Notes under the pieces: model-generated
Database searches by the model: none
What the model was told of the DNA's origin: nothing
Seen by the model: only the letters and a program-made list of their open reading frames with translations
Shown: piece after piece, positions 52,780 to 61,881 of the stretch
How positions within the stretch are numbered: the first letter of the stretch is position 1
How the letters are laid out: every line of letters begins with the position of its first letter
Program-made: the position numbers and the translations under genes
NCBI RefSeq assembly: GCF_003050835.1
Contig: NZ_QAOJ01000002.1
Span: 492,529-556,528 of the forward strand
DNA length: 64,000 bases
Source of the DNA: Pseudomonas sp. GV071
Lineage (GTDB): Bacteria > Pseudomonadota > Gammaproteobacteria > Pseudomonadales > Pseudomonadaceae
Direction: 5' to 3'

Positions 52780-53841
52780 ATGACTGCGGAGCAGCGCTTT
52801 GCTCGCCGCGTGCGGGTCGCGATTGCGGCCTTCGTGCTGTTGTTTGGCTACTTTCTGGCGGCCGATCTGTGGATGCCGATCACCCCACAGGCGCAACTGA
52901 CCCGCCCGGTGCTGCGCATCGCCCCGCGGGTGAGTGGCCAGGTGCTGGAAATTGCGGTAACCAACAACGCCCATGTTCAAGCCGGGCAGGTGCTGTTCCG
53001 CCTCGACCCGCAGCCGTTCCGCTTGGCCGTGCATGCCGCCGAGCTTGCCGAGGAACAGGCCGAGCAAAACAATCAGCAACTGGACGCCACCCTCGCCGCC
53101 GCCCGCGCCGATCACCAGGCTGCGTTGGCCACTGCCTCCGAGCTGCAACGTGAAGGCGCGCGCCTGGCCAAGCTGTTGGCCACTGAGCATGTGTCGCGTC
53201 AGTTGTACGAGCAAACCACTGCGCAAACGGCGGCGGCCCAGGCCAAGGTTTCGTCGGCCAATGCTCGTATCCGCGAGCTGTTGGTGGAGCGTGGTGAATC
53301 AGGTAACGGCAACCTGGCCCTGCGCCTGGCCCGCAATGCGCTGGAGCAGGCCACGCTGCAACTGGCCTATAGCGAAGTGCGCGCCGAACGCAGCGGCACC
53401 CTGAGCAACCTGCAGTTATCCCCAGGCGCCTATGTGGCGGCCGGCAGTGCGGTGGCGGCGTTGGTGGCGGACGAGGCGGATATCAGCGCCGACTTCCGCG
53501 AAAAAGCCCTGCGTTATGTCAGCCTGCAAGACCCCGCCTCGGTGGTGTTCGACGGTCTGCCCGGGCAGGTGTTTGCCGCCACCGTCAGCGCCATCGATGC
53601 CGGGGTGAAAGAGGGGCAGTTGGAAGCCAATGGTGACCTCGCCGCGCCGGCTACGTCCGACCGCTGGGTGCGCGATGCTCAGCGCCAGCGTTTGCATGTG
53701 GTGCTGGACCAGGCACTGCCGCAAGCGCTGCCCAGCGGCGCCAAGGCGACCGTGCAGCTGTACCCGCACGATGCGCCGCTGGCGGCGTTTTTCGGCCGCG
53801 TGCAGATCCGTCTGATCAGCTTGCTGCACTACATCTACTAG
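52780..53841 (+). CDS. HlyD-type membrane-fusion protein (AaeA/EmrA-like)
   Basis: 353 aa. One N-terminal transmembrane helix (AIAAFVLLFGYFLAADLW), a lipoyl-like domain split by a coiled-coil hairpin (RIAPRVSGQVLEIAVTNNAHVQAGQVLFRLDP ... NLQLSPGAYVAAGSAVAALVAD), then a beta-barrel domain. It links an inner-membrane pump to the outer membrane. The ATG at 52780 after GAGG is preferred to a GTG two codons earlier. The partner pump gene starts 7 bp after its stop. Confidence 0.9.
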   Translation: MTAEQRFARRVRVAIAAFVLLFGYFLAADLWMPITPQAQLTRPVLRIAPRVSGQVLEIAVTNNAHVQAGQVLFRLDPQPFRLAVHAAELAEEQAEQNNQQLDATLAAARADHQAALATASELQREGARLAKLLATEHVSRQLYEQTTAQTAAAQAKVSSANARIRELLVERGESGNGNLALRLARNALEQATLQLAYSEVRAERSGTLSNLQLSPGAYVAAGSAVAALVADEADISADFREKALRYVSLQDPASVVFDGLPGQVFAATVSAIDAGVKEGQLEANGDLAAPATSDRWVRDAQRQRLHVVLDQALPQALPSGAKATVQLYPHDAPLAAFFGRVQIRLISLLHYIY

Positions 53842-53848
53842 GCCTGTC

Positions 53849-54877
53849 ATGAGCCTGCCCGCCCTCACCGACAACGGCCTGCGCCAGTGCCTGCGCATCG
53901 CCACGGGCGGCACCCTGGGGCTGTTCATCTGCAAATTGATGGACTGGGACAACGGCTCGTTTTTCGCCGTCTACCCGATGCTGCTACTCGGCCTGACGCC
54001 GGTGATCAACGCCCATGTGATTCGCCAGTTCCTTGCCCAGGCGCTGCTGGCCTGCCTGGAAGTGCTGCTGATCTATGGCCTGTTCGGTGACCGGCCGCTG
54101 CTGATCGTGCCGCTAGTGTTCGCCTCGTTCTTCTGGCGGTTTCGCCTGATGGCGCAGGGGCCGCTGTTTATGTTCGGCGCCCTGGGCTGCGTGTTTCTGT
54201 CGATGCTGCTGCACTTCGCCAGCTACCCGGAAACCCACCTGTACGACCTGGTCACCAGTAACCTGGTGGCCGCCGTGCAGACTGTGCTGATCGCCTGGCT
54301 GATGTTCTACCTGTTCCCCGATGCCGAACCGCGCCCGGCGCGGCCGCCGGTGATCAAAGACCTGCCCAGCCAACGCCATGAAGCGCTGCTTGGTGCGTGC
54401 ATCGCGACCCTGTCGTTCATGCTGTTCCAGACCTTCGATTTAAAAGACTCACTGTCGGCGCAGATCGCCTCGATTCTGGTGCTGTTCCCCATGCACTGGA
54501 CCGGCATCCGTTTCGCCGGACGCATTCGCGCGCTGGGTACCTTGCTCGGTTGTGCGGTGGGGCTGCTGTTGCAGCTGGTGCTGTATGACCACTATGACGT
54601 GCTGCCGCTGGTGACCCTGCTGTACTGGATCGCGACCTTTTGCTGCGCGCGCATTCATACCCGCGAAGGCGCTCAGGGAGTGGGCTTTGGCGCATTGACC
54701 ACCATCGCCATCGTCTTTGGCCAGTACCTGACGCCCAGCCAGGACATGATGTTCAGCCTGGCCTACCGCCTGAGTTCGGTGTGCGTTTCGGTGTTTATCA
54801 CGCTGCTGGCGGTGTTTGCCCTGCACCGATTATTCAACCGGTTTGCGGCCACCCGGCATATGAGCCACGAGCGCTGA
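53849..54877 (+). CDS. DUF2955 membrane protein, FUSC-like efflux component
   Basis: 342 aa with ten or so hydrophobic helices in two halves separated by a hydrophilic stretch (DAEPRPARPPVIKDLPSQRHEALLGACIA). DUF2955 is related to the FUSC/AaeB p-hydroxybenzoic acid efflux proteins. Coupled to the HlyD-type gene (7-bp gap), it probably forms a two-part aromatic-acid efflux pump. A short repeat starts only 3 bp after its stop. Confidence 0.83.
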   Translation: MSLPALTDNGLRQCLRIATGGTLGLFICKLMDWDNGSFFAVYPMLLLGLTPVINAHVIRQFLAQALLACLEVLLIYGLFGDRPLLIVPLVFASFFWRFRLMAQGPLFMFGALGCVFLSMLLHFASYPETHLYDLVTSNLVAAVQTVLIAWLMFYLFPDAEPRPARPPVIKDLPSQRHEALLGACIATLSFMLFQTFDLKDSLSAQIASILVLFPMHWTGIRFAGRIRALGTLLGCAVGLLLQLVLYDHYDVLPLVTLLYWIATFCCARIHTREGAQGVGFGALTTIAIVFGQYLTPSQDMMFSLAYRLSSVCVSVFITLLAVFALHRLFNRFAATRHMSHER

Positions 54878-54880
54878 CCG

Positions 54881-54945
54881 GTAGGGTGTGCTACGCGCAC
54901 CGAGCGATATCAGGTCAATCGCCTGGTGCGCGGAGCACACCCTAC
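54881..54945. repeat. Palindromic repeat (GTAGGGTGTGC family)
   Basis: GTAGGGTGTGC (54881-54891) and GCACACCCTAC (54935-54945) are perfect reverse complements, with a second inner pairing GCGCACC/GGTGCGC. It separates the convergent DUF2955 and cysA genes and differs from the REP family elsewhere in the window. Confidence 0.85.
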
Positions 54946-54976
54946 GTCGAGGTTCGGCGTGGGGGCGGGGGTGTGG

Positions 54977-55960
54977 CTAGAGCTGCTTTTGCCAAACCTT
55001 GGGTTTGAAGAACAGGGTTTCGCCTTTGGCCAGGCCGGTCAGGCTGTCGTGGTCTTTGACCACTTCGGCTTCGATCAGCTCGTCCTGTGCGGGCACCTTC
55101 AGGGTCACCCGGGTGATCGCGCCGAGTGGGCGGATGTCGCGCACTTCGGCGGCCTGGTGGCCTTCGGTTTCATGGCGCGACAGGGAGATTTCGTGCGGGC
55201 GGAACAGCACGTGCTCTTCGCCACCCAGGTGCAGGCGGTTGGAGTCGCCGAGGAAGTGATAGACGAAATCGCTGGCCGGGTTTTCGTACACCTCGCCTGG
55301 CGAGCCGATCTGCTCGATCACGCCCTTGTTCATCACCACGATACGGTCGGCCACTTCCATGGCTTCTTCCTGGTCGTGGGTCACGAACACCGAGGTCAGG
55401 TTGATGTCTTCGTGCAGGCGCGCCAGCCAGCGGCGCAGTTCTTTACGCACCTTGGCATCGAGGGCGCCGAAGGGTTCGTCGAGCAGCAGCACTTTCGGTT
55501 CTACCGCCAGGGCGCGGGCCAGGGCGATACGCTGGCGCTGGCCACCGGAGAGTTGCTCCGGGTAGCGGTCGGCGAGCCAGTCGAGCTGCACCATGTTCAG
55601 CAGTTCGTGGACTTTCTCGGCGATGCGGGTTTCGGTCGGGCGCTCGCCTTTGGGCTTCATGCGCAGGCCGAAGGCGACGTTGTCGAACACCGTCATGTGA
55701 CGGAACAGGGCGTAGTGCTGGAACACAAAACCGACGTTGCGATCGCGCACGTCGTGGCCGGATACGTCTTCGCCATGGAACACGATGCTGCCGGCATCCG
55801 GGGTTTCCAGACCGGCAATAATGCGCAGCAGGGTGGTCTTGCCGCAGCCCGACGGGCCGAGCAGGGCCACCAGTTCGCCGCTGTGGATATCCAGGTTGAT
55901 CTGGTTGAGCGCCTTGAAGGCGTTGAAGTTCTTGCTGACGTTACGGACTTCGATACTCAT
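54977..55960 (-). CDS. cysA: CysA: sulfate/thiosulfate ABC transporter ATPase
   Basis: 327 aa. Walker [10 protein letters not shown], signature LSGGQRQR, Walker [17 protein letters not shown] and the switch His in [15 protein letters not shown], then a C-terminal regulatory TOBE domain. It powers sulfate uptake for cysteine synthesis. It starts three bases after the cysW stop with GAGGAATAAACC before the ATG, so it is the last gene of the cysTWA operon. CysB control is expected for the family. Confidence 0.96.
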   Translation of the reverse strand: MSIEVRNVSKNFNAFKALNQINLDIHSGELVALLGPSGCGKTTLLRIIAGLETPDAGSIVFHGEDVSGHDVRDRNVGFVFQHYALFRHMTVFDNVAFGLRMKPKGERPTETRIAEKVHELLNMVQLDWLADRYPEQLSGGQRQRIALARALAVEPKVLLLDEPFGALDAKVRKELRRWLARLHEDINLTSVFVTHDQEEAMEVADRIVVMNKGVIEQIGSPGEVYENPASDFVYHFLGDSNRLHLGGEEHVLFRPHEISLSRHETEGHQAAEVRDIRPLGAITRVTLKVPAQDELIEAEVVKDHDSLTGLAKGETLFFKPKVWQKQL

Positions 55961-55963
55961 GGT

Positions 55964-56836
55964 TTATTCCTCGTCCGCTTTGGCTTTAAGGCGGTTGATA
56001 CGGGACTCGCTCCACTGCTTGAGCAGAAGGATGAACAGCGCCAGGATCAGCAACAGGCTGGCCACAGCAAAGGCAGCGACGTGGTTGTATTCGTTGTAGA
56101 GAATTTCAACGTGCAGCGGCAAGGTGTTGGTTACGCCACGGATATGCCCGGACACCACCGACACCGCGCCGAACTCGCCCATGGCCCGTGCGGTACACAG
56201 CACCACGCCATAGATCAGGCCCCATTTGATGTTCGGCACGGTCACGTGCCAGAACATCTGCCAGCCGTTGGCGCCCAGCAGGCGCGCAGCTTCTTCTTCC
56301 TGAGTACCTTGCTCCTGCATCAGCGGAATCAGCTCACGGGCCACGAACGGCACGGTGACGAAGATGGTCGCCAGCACGATGCCCGGCAGGGCGAAAACGA
56401 TCTGGATGTCATGCTCCTGCAGCCACGGCCCGAACAGGCCCTGGGCGCCGAACATCAGCACGTAGACCAAACCGGCGATCACGGGCGACACCGAGAACGG
56501 CAGGTCGATCAGGGTCACCAGAATGCTTTTGCCCTTGAACGAGTACTTGCTCACGCACCAGGCGGCGCTGACGCCAAACACCAGGTTGAGCGGCACCGAA
56601 ATCAACACGGCAAATACCGTCAGCTTGAGGGCTGACAGTGCATCGGGTTCGAAGATCGCGGTGAAGAAGGCACCCAGGCCGTTCTTCAAACCCTGTGAGA
56701 CCACGATGAACAACGGCAACAGCAAAAACAGGGCGAAGACCAGCCAGCACAGGCCGATCAACACGCGGCGGGCGTTGACGCTGCCGCGGCGGGCGGCGTT
56801 GGCGGAAGCGGCCGCGCTTAGCGTTGGTGAAGACAT
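55964..56836 (-). CDS. cysW: CysW: sulfate ABC transporter permease
   Basis: 290 aa, six transmembrane helices. The ATPase-contact EAA loop reads [31 protein letters not shown]. It pairs with CysT as the membrane channel of the sulfate transporter. Starts 11 bp after the cysT stop with AAGGAGCG before the ATG. Confidence 0.96.
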   Translation of the reverse strand: MSSPTLSAAASANAARRGSVNARRVLIGLCWLVFALFLLLPLFIVVSQGLKNGLGAFFTAIFEPDALSALKLTVFAVLISVPLNLVFGVSAAWCVSKYSFKGKSILVTLIDLPFSVSPVIAGLVYVLMFGAQGLFGPWLQEHDIQIVFALPGIVLATIFVTVPFVARELIPLMQEQGTQEEEAARLLGANGWQMFWHVTVPNIKWGLIYGVVLCTARAMGEFGAVSVVSGHIRGVTNTLPLHVEILYNEYNHVAAFAVASLLLILALFILLLKQWSESRINRLKAKADEE

Positions 56837-56846
56837 GGCGCGCTCC

Positions 56847-57665
56847 TTAAGGTTTTTCGATGCGCCGCTGCAGCAAGTTGATCAGCAGCAGCAGAATGAA
56901 AGACACCACCAGCATCAACACGCCAATGGACGTAGCGCCGCGGTAGTCGTACTGGTCGAGCTTGACCATGATCAGCAGCGGCAGAATCTCGGTTTTCATC
57001 GGCATGTTGCCGGCGATGAAAATCACCGAGCCGTACTCGCCGACGCCACGGGCAAAGGCCAGGGCAAAGCCGGTCAGCCAGGCCGGTAGCAGCGCCGGGG
57101 CAAGAATGTAGCGGAACACCTGAAACGGCTTGGCGCCAAGGCACGCGGCAGCTTCTTCGATCTCGCGGGGGATATCGGCCAACACCGGCTGCACCGTGCG
57201 CACCACGAAGGGCAGGGTCACGAAGGTGAGCGCCAGGGTGATCCCCAGCGGGGTGTAGGCAATTTTGAAACCGAGGTCAGCGGCAAACTGGCCGACCAGC
57301 CCGGTGGGCGTGTACAGCGCGGTCAGGGCAATACCGGCGACGGCGGTGGGCAGGGCGAACGGCAGGTCGATCATCGCGTCGATGACCTTGCGCCCGGGAA
57401 AGGTGTACCGCACCAGCACCCAGGCCAGCAGCGTACCGATCACGCCATTGATCAGCGCGGCATACAGCGCCGTGCCAAAGCTCAACTTGAGCGCGGCGAT
57501 CACGCGGGGAGCGGTGATGATGGCCCAGAATTGGTCCCAGGTCAGTTGAGCGGCGTGGACGAACATGGCCGCCAGCGGAATCAGCACAATCAGACTGAGG
57601 TACACCAAGGTGTAGCCCAGCGTCAGCCCGAAGCCGGGTATGACGGGGGAGATCTTGCGTGACAT
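56847..57665 (-). CDS. cysT: CysT (CysU): sulfate ABC transporter permease
   Basis: 272 aa, six transmembrane helices; EAA loop [32 protein letters not shown]. The ATG at 57665 with AAGGATACCT upstream is chosen; the frame stays open 29 codons further but without a start signal. It lies 148 bp behind sbp, with a terminator and a repeat in between, so its dose relative to the binding protein may be reduced by partial termination. Confidence 0.95.
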   Translation of the reverse strand: MSRKISPVIPGFGLTLGYTLVYLSLIVLIPLAAMFVHAAQLTWDQFWAIITAPRVIAALKLSFGTALYAALINGVIGTLLAWVLVRYTFPGRKVIDAMIDLPFALPTAVAGIALTALYTPTGLVGQFAADLGFKIAYTPLGITLALTFVTLPFVVRTVQPVLADIPREIEEAAACLGAKPFQVFRYILAPALLPAWLTGFALAFARGVGEYGSVIFIAGNMPMKTEILPLLIMVKLDQYDYRGATSIGVLMLVVSFILLLLINLLQRRIEKP

Positions 57666-57688
57666 AGGTATCCTTTGTTTGACGCACG

Positions 57689-57714
57689 AAAGCCCGGATG
57701 TAACTCCGGGCTTT
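57689..57714. terminator. Terminator-like hairpin between sbp and cysT
   Basis: AAAGCCCGGA (57689-57698) pairs perfectly with TCCGGGCTTT (57705-57714) over a 6-nt loop. On the minus strand it ends in GGGCTTTCG, a weak T run, so it may only attenuate transcription from sbp into cysT. Confidence 0.6.
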
Positions 57715-57720
57715 TGGCTT

Positions 57721-57800
57721 CGTAGGATGGGTAGAGCGTTAGCGAAACCCATCGTTACGCGTATTGATGGGTTTCGGCTGTGCCTCTACCCATCCTACGT
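57721..57800. repeat. Palindromic repeat (CGTAGGATGGGTAGAG family)
   Basis: CGTAGGATGGGTAGAG (57721-57736) and CTCTACCCATCCTACG (57784-57799) are perfect reverse complements. An inner GCGAAACCCATC/GATGGGTTTCGGC pairing completes a long hairpin between sbp and cysT. Confidence 0.88.
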
Positions 57801-57813
57801 AGTGCTTTGACGA

Positions 57814-58821
57814 TTACTGGGCTTGGTAGATCTGGTCGAACACGCCGCCATCGTTAAAGAATTTCGGTTGCGCAGTTTTCCAGCCGCCGAAGTCCTTGTC
57901 GATAGTGACCAAGTCCAGTTTCGGGAATTGGCTGGCGTACTTGGCCGCGACCTTCTCGTCACGTGGGCGGTAGAAGTTCTTCGCGGCGATTTCCTGACCC
58001 GCCGGGCTGTACAGGTGTTTCAGGTACTCGGTAGCGATTTCGGTAGTGCCTTTTTTCTCGGCGTTCTTGTCGACTACAGCCACCGGCGGTTCGGCCAGGA
58101 TCGACAGGGACGGCACGATGATGTCGAACTTGTCGGCGCCGCCATCTTCTTTCAGCGCCAGGAAGGCTTCGTTTTCCCACGCCAGCAGCACGTCGCCCTG
58201 ACCGTTGTTGACGAAGGTGATGGTTGAGCCACGGGCGCCGGTGTCCAGAATCGGCACGTGCTTGTACAGCTGCTCAACGTAGTCTTTGGCTTTGGCTTCG
58301 CTGCCACCGGCTTTCAGGCCATAGGCCCAGGCGGCGAGGAAGTTCCAGCGCGCACCGCCGGAGGTTTTCGGGTTCGGGGTGATGACTGAAACGTCTTTCT
58401 TGATCAGGTCGCCCCAATCCTTGATGCCTTTGGGGTTGCCCTTGCGCACCAGGAACACGATGGTCGAGGTGTAAGGGGTGCTCGATTGCGGCAGGCGGGT
58501 CTGCCAGTTTTCCGGCAGGGTTTTGCCCAGCTTGGCGATTTCGTCGATGTCACCGGCCAGGGCCAGGGTCACGACGTCGGCACGCAGGCCGTCGATCACG
58601 GCGCGGCCTTGTTTGCCCGAGCCACCGTGGGATTGCTGAATAACGACTTTGTCGTCTTTGTGGCTTTGTTGCCAGAATTTGATGAACTCGGCGTTGTACT
58701 CCTGGTACAGCTCGCGAGTCGGGTCGTACGAAACGTTCAGCAGCTCGTAATCCTTGGCGACGGCGGTACCGGCGAAGAGGGCGCTGGTCAAAGCTGCCAA
58801 AGCGAAACGGCGAATGGACAT
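57814..58821 (-). CDS. sbp: Sbp: periplasmic sulfate-binding protein
   Basis: 335 aa with a signal peptide ([14 protein letters not shown]). Mature motifs [44 protein letters not shown] and [17 protein letters not shown] are those of sulfate-binding proteins. It delivers sulfate to CysTWA. oscA lies 182 bp upstream on the same strand, the order described in other pseudomonads. Confidence 0.96.
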   Translation of the reverse strand: MSIRRFALAALTSALFAGTAVAKDYELLNVSYDPTRELYQEYNAEFIKFWQQSHKDDKVVIQQSHGGSGKQGRAVIDGLRADVVTLALAGDIDEIAKLGKTLPENWQTRLPQSSTPYTSTIVFLVRKGNPKGIKDWGDLIKKDVSVITPNPKTSGGARWNFLAAWAYGLKAGGSEAKAKDYVEQLYKHVPILDTGARGSTITFVNNGQGDVLLAWENEAFLALKEDGGADKFDIIVPSLSILAEPPVAVVDKNAEKKGTTEIATEYLKHLYSPAGQEIAAKNFYRPRDEKVAAKYASQFPKLDLVTIDKDFGGWKTAQPKFFNDGGVFDQIYQAQ

Positions 58822-59003
58822 GGTGTAACTCCTAAGATTTCAAATTTTGTTCAAGTGTTATGGCTGAGTTTCTTATGAGGTTGGCCGCATTCGCGGCTGC
58901 CAGCGTGGTCGTGGCTGGCGGGTATTACGTTGCTGCTGGGTGTTCATCTGGGTTGCCCTCCGGTCGTCCAGTAGGCGGTGGTTCAATTCGGTTGTCGCTC
59001 GGC

Positions 59004-59189
59004 TCAGGCCTGCTTACCGGCAGCCGGTGGCTGCAGGCGGAATTTCTCTTTGCGCTCGATCTGTACGACCTGGCCGTTGTGCACGGTGATCTCCACCGAG
59101 CCAAAACGCAGGCCCTGCAGGGCAGCGGAAATTTCGCGGAGGATGCCGGCTTCGTCCTGGCCCTCAACGCTACGAAGGGGTGCGCTCAT
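59004..59189 (-). CDS. oscA: OscA: small sulfur-starvation protein (DUF2292)
   Basis: 61 aa. ILREISAALQGLRFGSVEITVHNGQVVQIERKEKFRL is the YezD/DUF2292 pattern. A gene of this size directly upstream of sbp is known in Pseudomonas as oscA, linked to organosulfur use and chromate tolerance under sulfur limitation. AAGGAGCAG precedes the ATG. An AT-rich region with a 9-bp palindrome begins 88 bp upstream and is a likely CysB target. Confidence 0.85.
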   Translation of the reverse strand: MSAPLRSVEGQDEAGILREISAALQGLRFGSVEITVHNGQVVQIERKEKFRLQPPAAGKQA

Positions 59190-59273
59190 CTATCTGCTCC
59201 TTGAAAAAATGCCCTGGCCTGTTTGGGGAAAGTGGGCGTGGTCAGTGGGCGTGGAGCGGATAGTAGGGGGTGC

Positions 59274-59303
59274 CTAATATTCTTAAAAATACTATTTAAG
59301 AAT
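59274..59303. promoter_or_regulatory. Sulfur-regulation motif and palindrome upstream of oscA
   Basis: CTAATATTCTTAAAAA (59274-59289) recurs exactly at 63632-63647 before the OprD-type gene. Here it merges into a perfect inverted repeat ATTCTTAAA (59279-59287)/TTTAAGAAT (59295-59303). Given the genes, CysB or another sulfur regulator is the best guess. The rest of 59190-59558 shows no gene; a second AT-rich stretch (59456-59508) precedes the hydrolase gene. Confidence 0.5.
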
Positions 59304-59558
59304 TTTTATATAACCATTTTGATTTATGGCGGCGAGCCATCTCTATATCGCGACGCGCGCGGGCGCGGGGGCTGTGCATAAATGCCTGCAGGGCCTGGAA
59401 ATAGAGGGCTGCAAGGGCGTTCGAGGCAAACCGGAGGCGGCTTTTTGCCATGATAGAAATTGCTTTAAAAGCATAAGTAAATAATTTCTTATTCCTTAAC
59501 GAGTATATGACCCCTCCCTATACTGGCCTCCACACGTATTTCGCAGGAGGCGTTTCCC

Positions 59559-60140
59559 ATGCGCAGCGAATCCATCCGCTATCTGATAGTGCCGGGCTGG
59601 CAAGGCTCGGCCGACGAGCATTGGCAAAGCCATTGGCAACGCAGCCTGCCCAACAGCCAGCGCGTCGAGCAGGCCGATTGGCTGAATCCCGACCGCGCGG
59701 CCTGGGTCAGCGAACTCAACCGCGCCGTGGCCGCGCAGACAACCCCGGTAATCCTGATCGCCCACAGCCTGGGTTGCGTCACCGTTGCCCATTGGGCGGC
59801 CAGCGCGCCGGTGGAATTGCTGCGTCGGGTGCAAGGTGCATTGTTGGTGGCGCCGGCCGACGTCGAACGTCCGGCCTGCCCGGAGGCGCTGCAAGGGTTT
59901 GCACCGATTCCCCGAGAGCTGCTGCCGTTTCCAGCGCAACTGGTGGGCTCCGATAACGACCACGCGGCCAGCGCCGCTCGGGCTATCGAGCTGGCCCGTG
60001 ACTGGGGCGCCGAGGCGGCGATTCTCAGCGGCGTCGGGCATATCAACGTGAAGTCCGGCCACCAGCGTTGGGAACGCGGTTTTTCCTACCTCTACCGCCT
60101 GCAGAACCGCATCGAACAGCACGCCCGCCGCAGCGCCTGA
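59559..60140 (+). CDS. RBBP9/YdeN-family alpha/beta hydrolase
   Basis: 193 aa, soluble. YLIVPGWQGSADEHWQSHWQ at the N-terminus and nucleophile Ser in LIAHSLGCVTVAHWA are RBBP9/YdeN hallmarks; Asp in LVGSDND and His in GVGHINVKSG complete a triad. Serine hydrolase of unknown substrate. AGGAGG lies eight bases before the ATG. It is followed 71 bp later by a sigma54 activator-like gene; AT-rich upstream DNA resembling the other sulfur-gene promoters suggests joint control under sulfur starvation. Confidence 0.83.
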   Translation: MRSESIRYLIVPGWQGSADEHWQSHWQRSLPNSQRVEQADWLNPDRAAWVSELNRAVAAQTTPVILIAHSLGCVTVAHWAASAPVELLRRVQGALLVAPADVERPACPEALQGFAPIPRELLPFPAQLVGSDNDHAASAARAIELARDWGAEAAILSGVGHINVKSGHQRWERGFSYLYRLQNRIEQHARRSA

Positions 60141-60211
60141 TTCGTCGCACCCCGCTGATTTTTTCGTTACCCAAGCCGCTGTATCAGCAGCCGGCTTGGT
60201 CTGGAGTCGTC

Positions 60212-61141
60212 ATGTCCCGCACCGAACACCCCGGCCAGCCGTTGCTGACCTTTCCCGACGCCGATAAAAGCCCGCTGAGCATCCGCGCCAAGGCGCTGGT
60301 GTTTATTGACGCCCGCTCGCGGCAGTTGCGCGCGGACGTCAGCCAGCTGGCGCCGAGCCATTTGCCGGTGTTGATTCAGGGCGAAATGGGCACCGGTAAG
60401 GAATTGTTGGCGCGCCACATTCACCGCGAAAGCGACCGCGCCGGGCTGTTCGTCGCCCTGAGTTGCAGCAGCCTGAGCCAGAACCACGCCGAGGCGGAAT
60501 TGTTCGGCTATGCCGCCGGCGCCCACAGCGGCGCTGCCAGCAGCCGCGCCGGCTGGTTCGGCTCGGCCAATGGCGGCACCCTGTACCTGGATGAAATCGG
60601 TGACCTGCCGCTGGCGCTGCAGGACAAGCTGCTGGCCGCCCTGGAAAACCGCGAAGTCACCCGCGTCGGTGCCGGCCAGGCCAGCCCGGTGGACGTGCGC
60701 CTGGTGGCCGCCACCAGCATCGACCTTGGCCAGGCAGTGGAGGCCGGCAAGTTTCACCCGCGCCTGTACCTGTACCTGAATGAAGGGCGCCTGGCACTGC
60801 CGCCGCTGCGTGAGCGAATCGGCGACATCCTGCCGATGGCCGAATATTTTCTTGGCATCTACACCCAGCGCCTGGGCCTGCCGATGCCGCTGATTGGCGC
60901 GGCGGCCCAGCAGGTGCTGGAGTGGCACCCGTGGCCGGGCAATACGCGTGAGCTGGAAAATGTCATTCACTTTGCCCTGCTGGTCAGCAGCGGCGAGGAG
61001 ATTCTGCCCGAGCATCTGGAGCTGGCCGGCGTACGCGCGCCGTTGCCGGCCATCGAACAGCAGCTGCGCCAGTGGTTAGCGCGTGCGGGTGCCGATGGTG
61101 CCGTGCAGCTGCAGCAACTGGTTTCGCGGGTGATTGGCTAG
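60212..61141 (+). CDS. Sigma54 activator-like AAA+ protein lacking a DNA-binding domain (SfnR-related)
   Basis: 309 aa. A bare AAA+ sigma54-interaction domain: Walker A GEMGTGKE (57-64), Walker B TLYLDEIGDLP, and an arginine-rich sensor region LPPLRERIGDI. Two oddities: the sigma54-contact loop GAFTGA reads GAHSGA (103-108), and after the AAA+ domain only about 35 residues follow, without a Fis-type HTH. No N-terminal regulatory domain either. Pseudomonas SfnR-type activators for sulfone use also lack the N-terminal domain, so a sulfur role is plausible. It ends 4 bp inside the convergent methyltransferase gene. ATG at 60212 with TGGAG upstream. Confidence 0.82.
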   Translation: MSRTEHPGQPLLTFPDADKSPLSIRAKALVFIDARSRQLRADVSQLAPSHLPVLIQGEMGTGKELLARHIHRESDRAGLFVALSCSSLSQNHAEAELFGYAAGAHSGAASSRAGWFGSANGGTLYLDEIGDLPLALQDKLLAALENREVTRVGAGQASPVDVRLVAATSIDLGQAVEAGKFHPRLYLYLNEGRLALPPLRERIGDILPMAEYFLGIYTQRLGLPMPLIGAAAQQVLEWHPWPGNTRELENVIHFALLVSSGEEILPEHLELAGVRAPLPAIEQQLRQWLARAGADGAVQLQQLVSRVIG

Positions 61142-61764
61142 GCTTTGCGCCACACGCTGGCCAGCCATGGCTGTTGCTCGCGGGGCAGGCCAGTGGGGCG
61201 GTAGTAGTGCTCCAGTTCGATGAAACCGGTCGCGGTTAGAAACTGCTGCCAGGCCGCCAGGTCGTGGTAACTGCCATAACGCGGGCCGTTCCAGCCTTCC
61301 TGGTTATCACCACGCGGGTTGGAACTGAACAGCACGCCGCCGGGTTTCAGGGTGGCGTGCAGCTCGCTTAACACCCGCGGTAATTCCTGGCTCGGAACAT
61401 GGAACAGCACGGCATTGGCGAACACCCCGTCGAAGCGTTCGGTGGGTAAGTCCAGGCTCAGGAAATCTTGCTGCCACACCTCACAGCCGCTGTCGTCGCG
61501 AGCCATCCGGGCAAAGCTCGCCGAGCCATCGAGGCCCACCGGTACGTGGCCCATATCGCGGAACACCTTCAGATCGCGGCCCGGGCCGCAGCCGAAATCG
61601 AGAATCTGCAACGGCGCTGGCGCCTGGATATGGCGCAGCAGGGCGGCAATGTTCTGGCTGACGTCGTGGTCGCGGGTGCCCTCGCGAAAGCTGTCGGCAC
61701 TCTGGTTGTAGTGCTGCAGGGTGAGGGCGGTGATCTGGGTGAGTTGCTCGGGGGATAGGGGCAT
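61138..61764 (-). CDS. Class I SAM-dependent methyltransferase
   Basis: 208 aa. Motif I ILDFGCGPGRDLKVF, acidic motif VGLDGSASF, and the motif following LPTERFDGVFANAVLFHV are clear. The substrate cannot be told from the sequence; the closest picture is a small-molecule methyltransferase of the UbiE/Tam type. It converges with and overlaps the AAA+ gene by 4 bp; the upstream gap carries a REP pair. Confidence 0.85.
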   Translation of the reverse strand: MPLSPEQLTQITALTLQHYNQSADSFREGTRDHDVSQNIAALLRHIQAPAPLQILDFGCGPGRDLKVFRDMGHVPVGLDGSASFARMARDDSGCEVWQQDFLSLDLPTERFDGVFANAVLFHVPSQELPRVLSELHATLKPGGVLFSSNPRGDNQEGWNGPRYGSYHDLAAWQQFLTATGFIELEHYYRPTGLPREQQPWLASVWRKA

Positions 61765-61801
61765 GGCGGCTTAAGGGTTTCGTGAAGGATGACCATTATC
61801 G

Positions 61802-61881
61802 GTAGGAGCGGCCGGTCCGGCGCTCCGGTTAGCCGCGATGCTTCTTATCTTCAAGAGCATCGCGGCTGAAGCCGCTCCTAC
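61802..61881. repeat. REP pair with one altered arm
   Basis: The right arm (61858-61881) is a normal REP unit. The left arm (61802-61840) starts GTAGGAGCGG and ends TTAGCCGCGATG but carries about 16 extra bases between them, themselves palindromic (CCGGTCCGGCGCTCCGG). The right arm supplies the stop codon of the neighbouring GlxA-type gene. Confidence 0.8.

Noticed and set aside
58860..59204. Plus-strand frame opposite oscA
   Set aside because: It is the complement of oscA and its upstream spacer, without a ribosome-binding site or family signal.
60068..60211. Longer N-terminus for the sigma54 activator-like protein
   Set aside because: The first part overlaps the hydrolase gene and has no bEBP regulatory-domain character; the ATG at 60212 has a ribosome-binding site.
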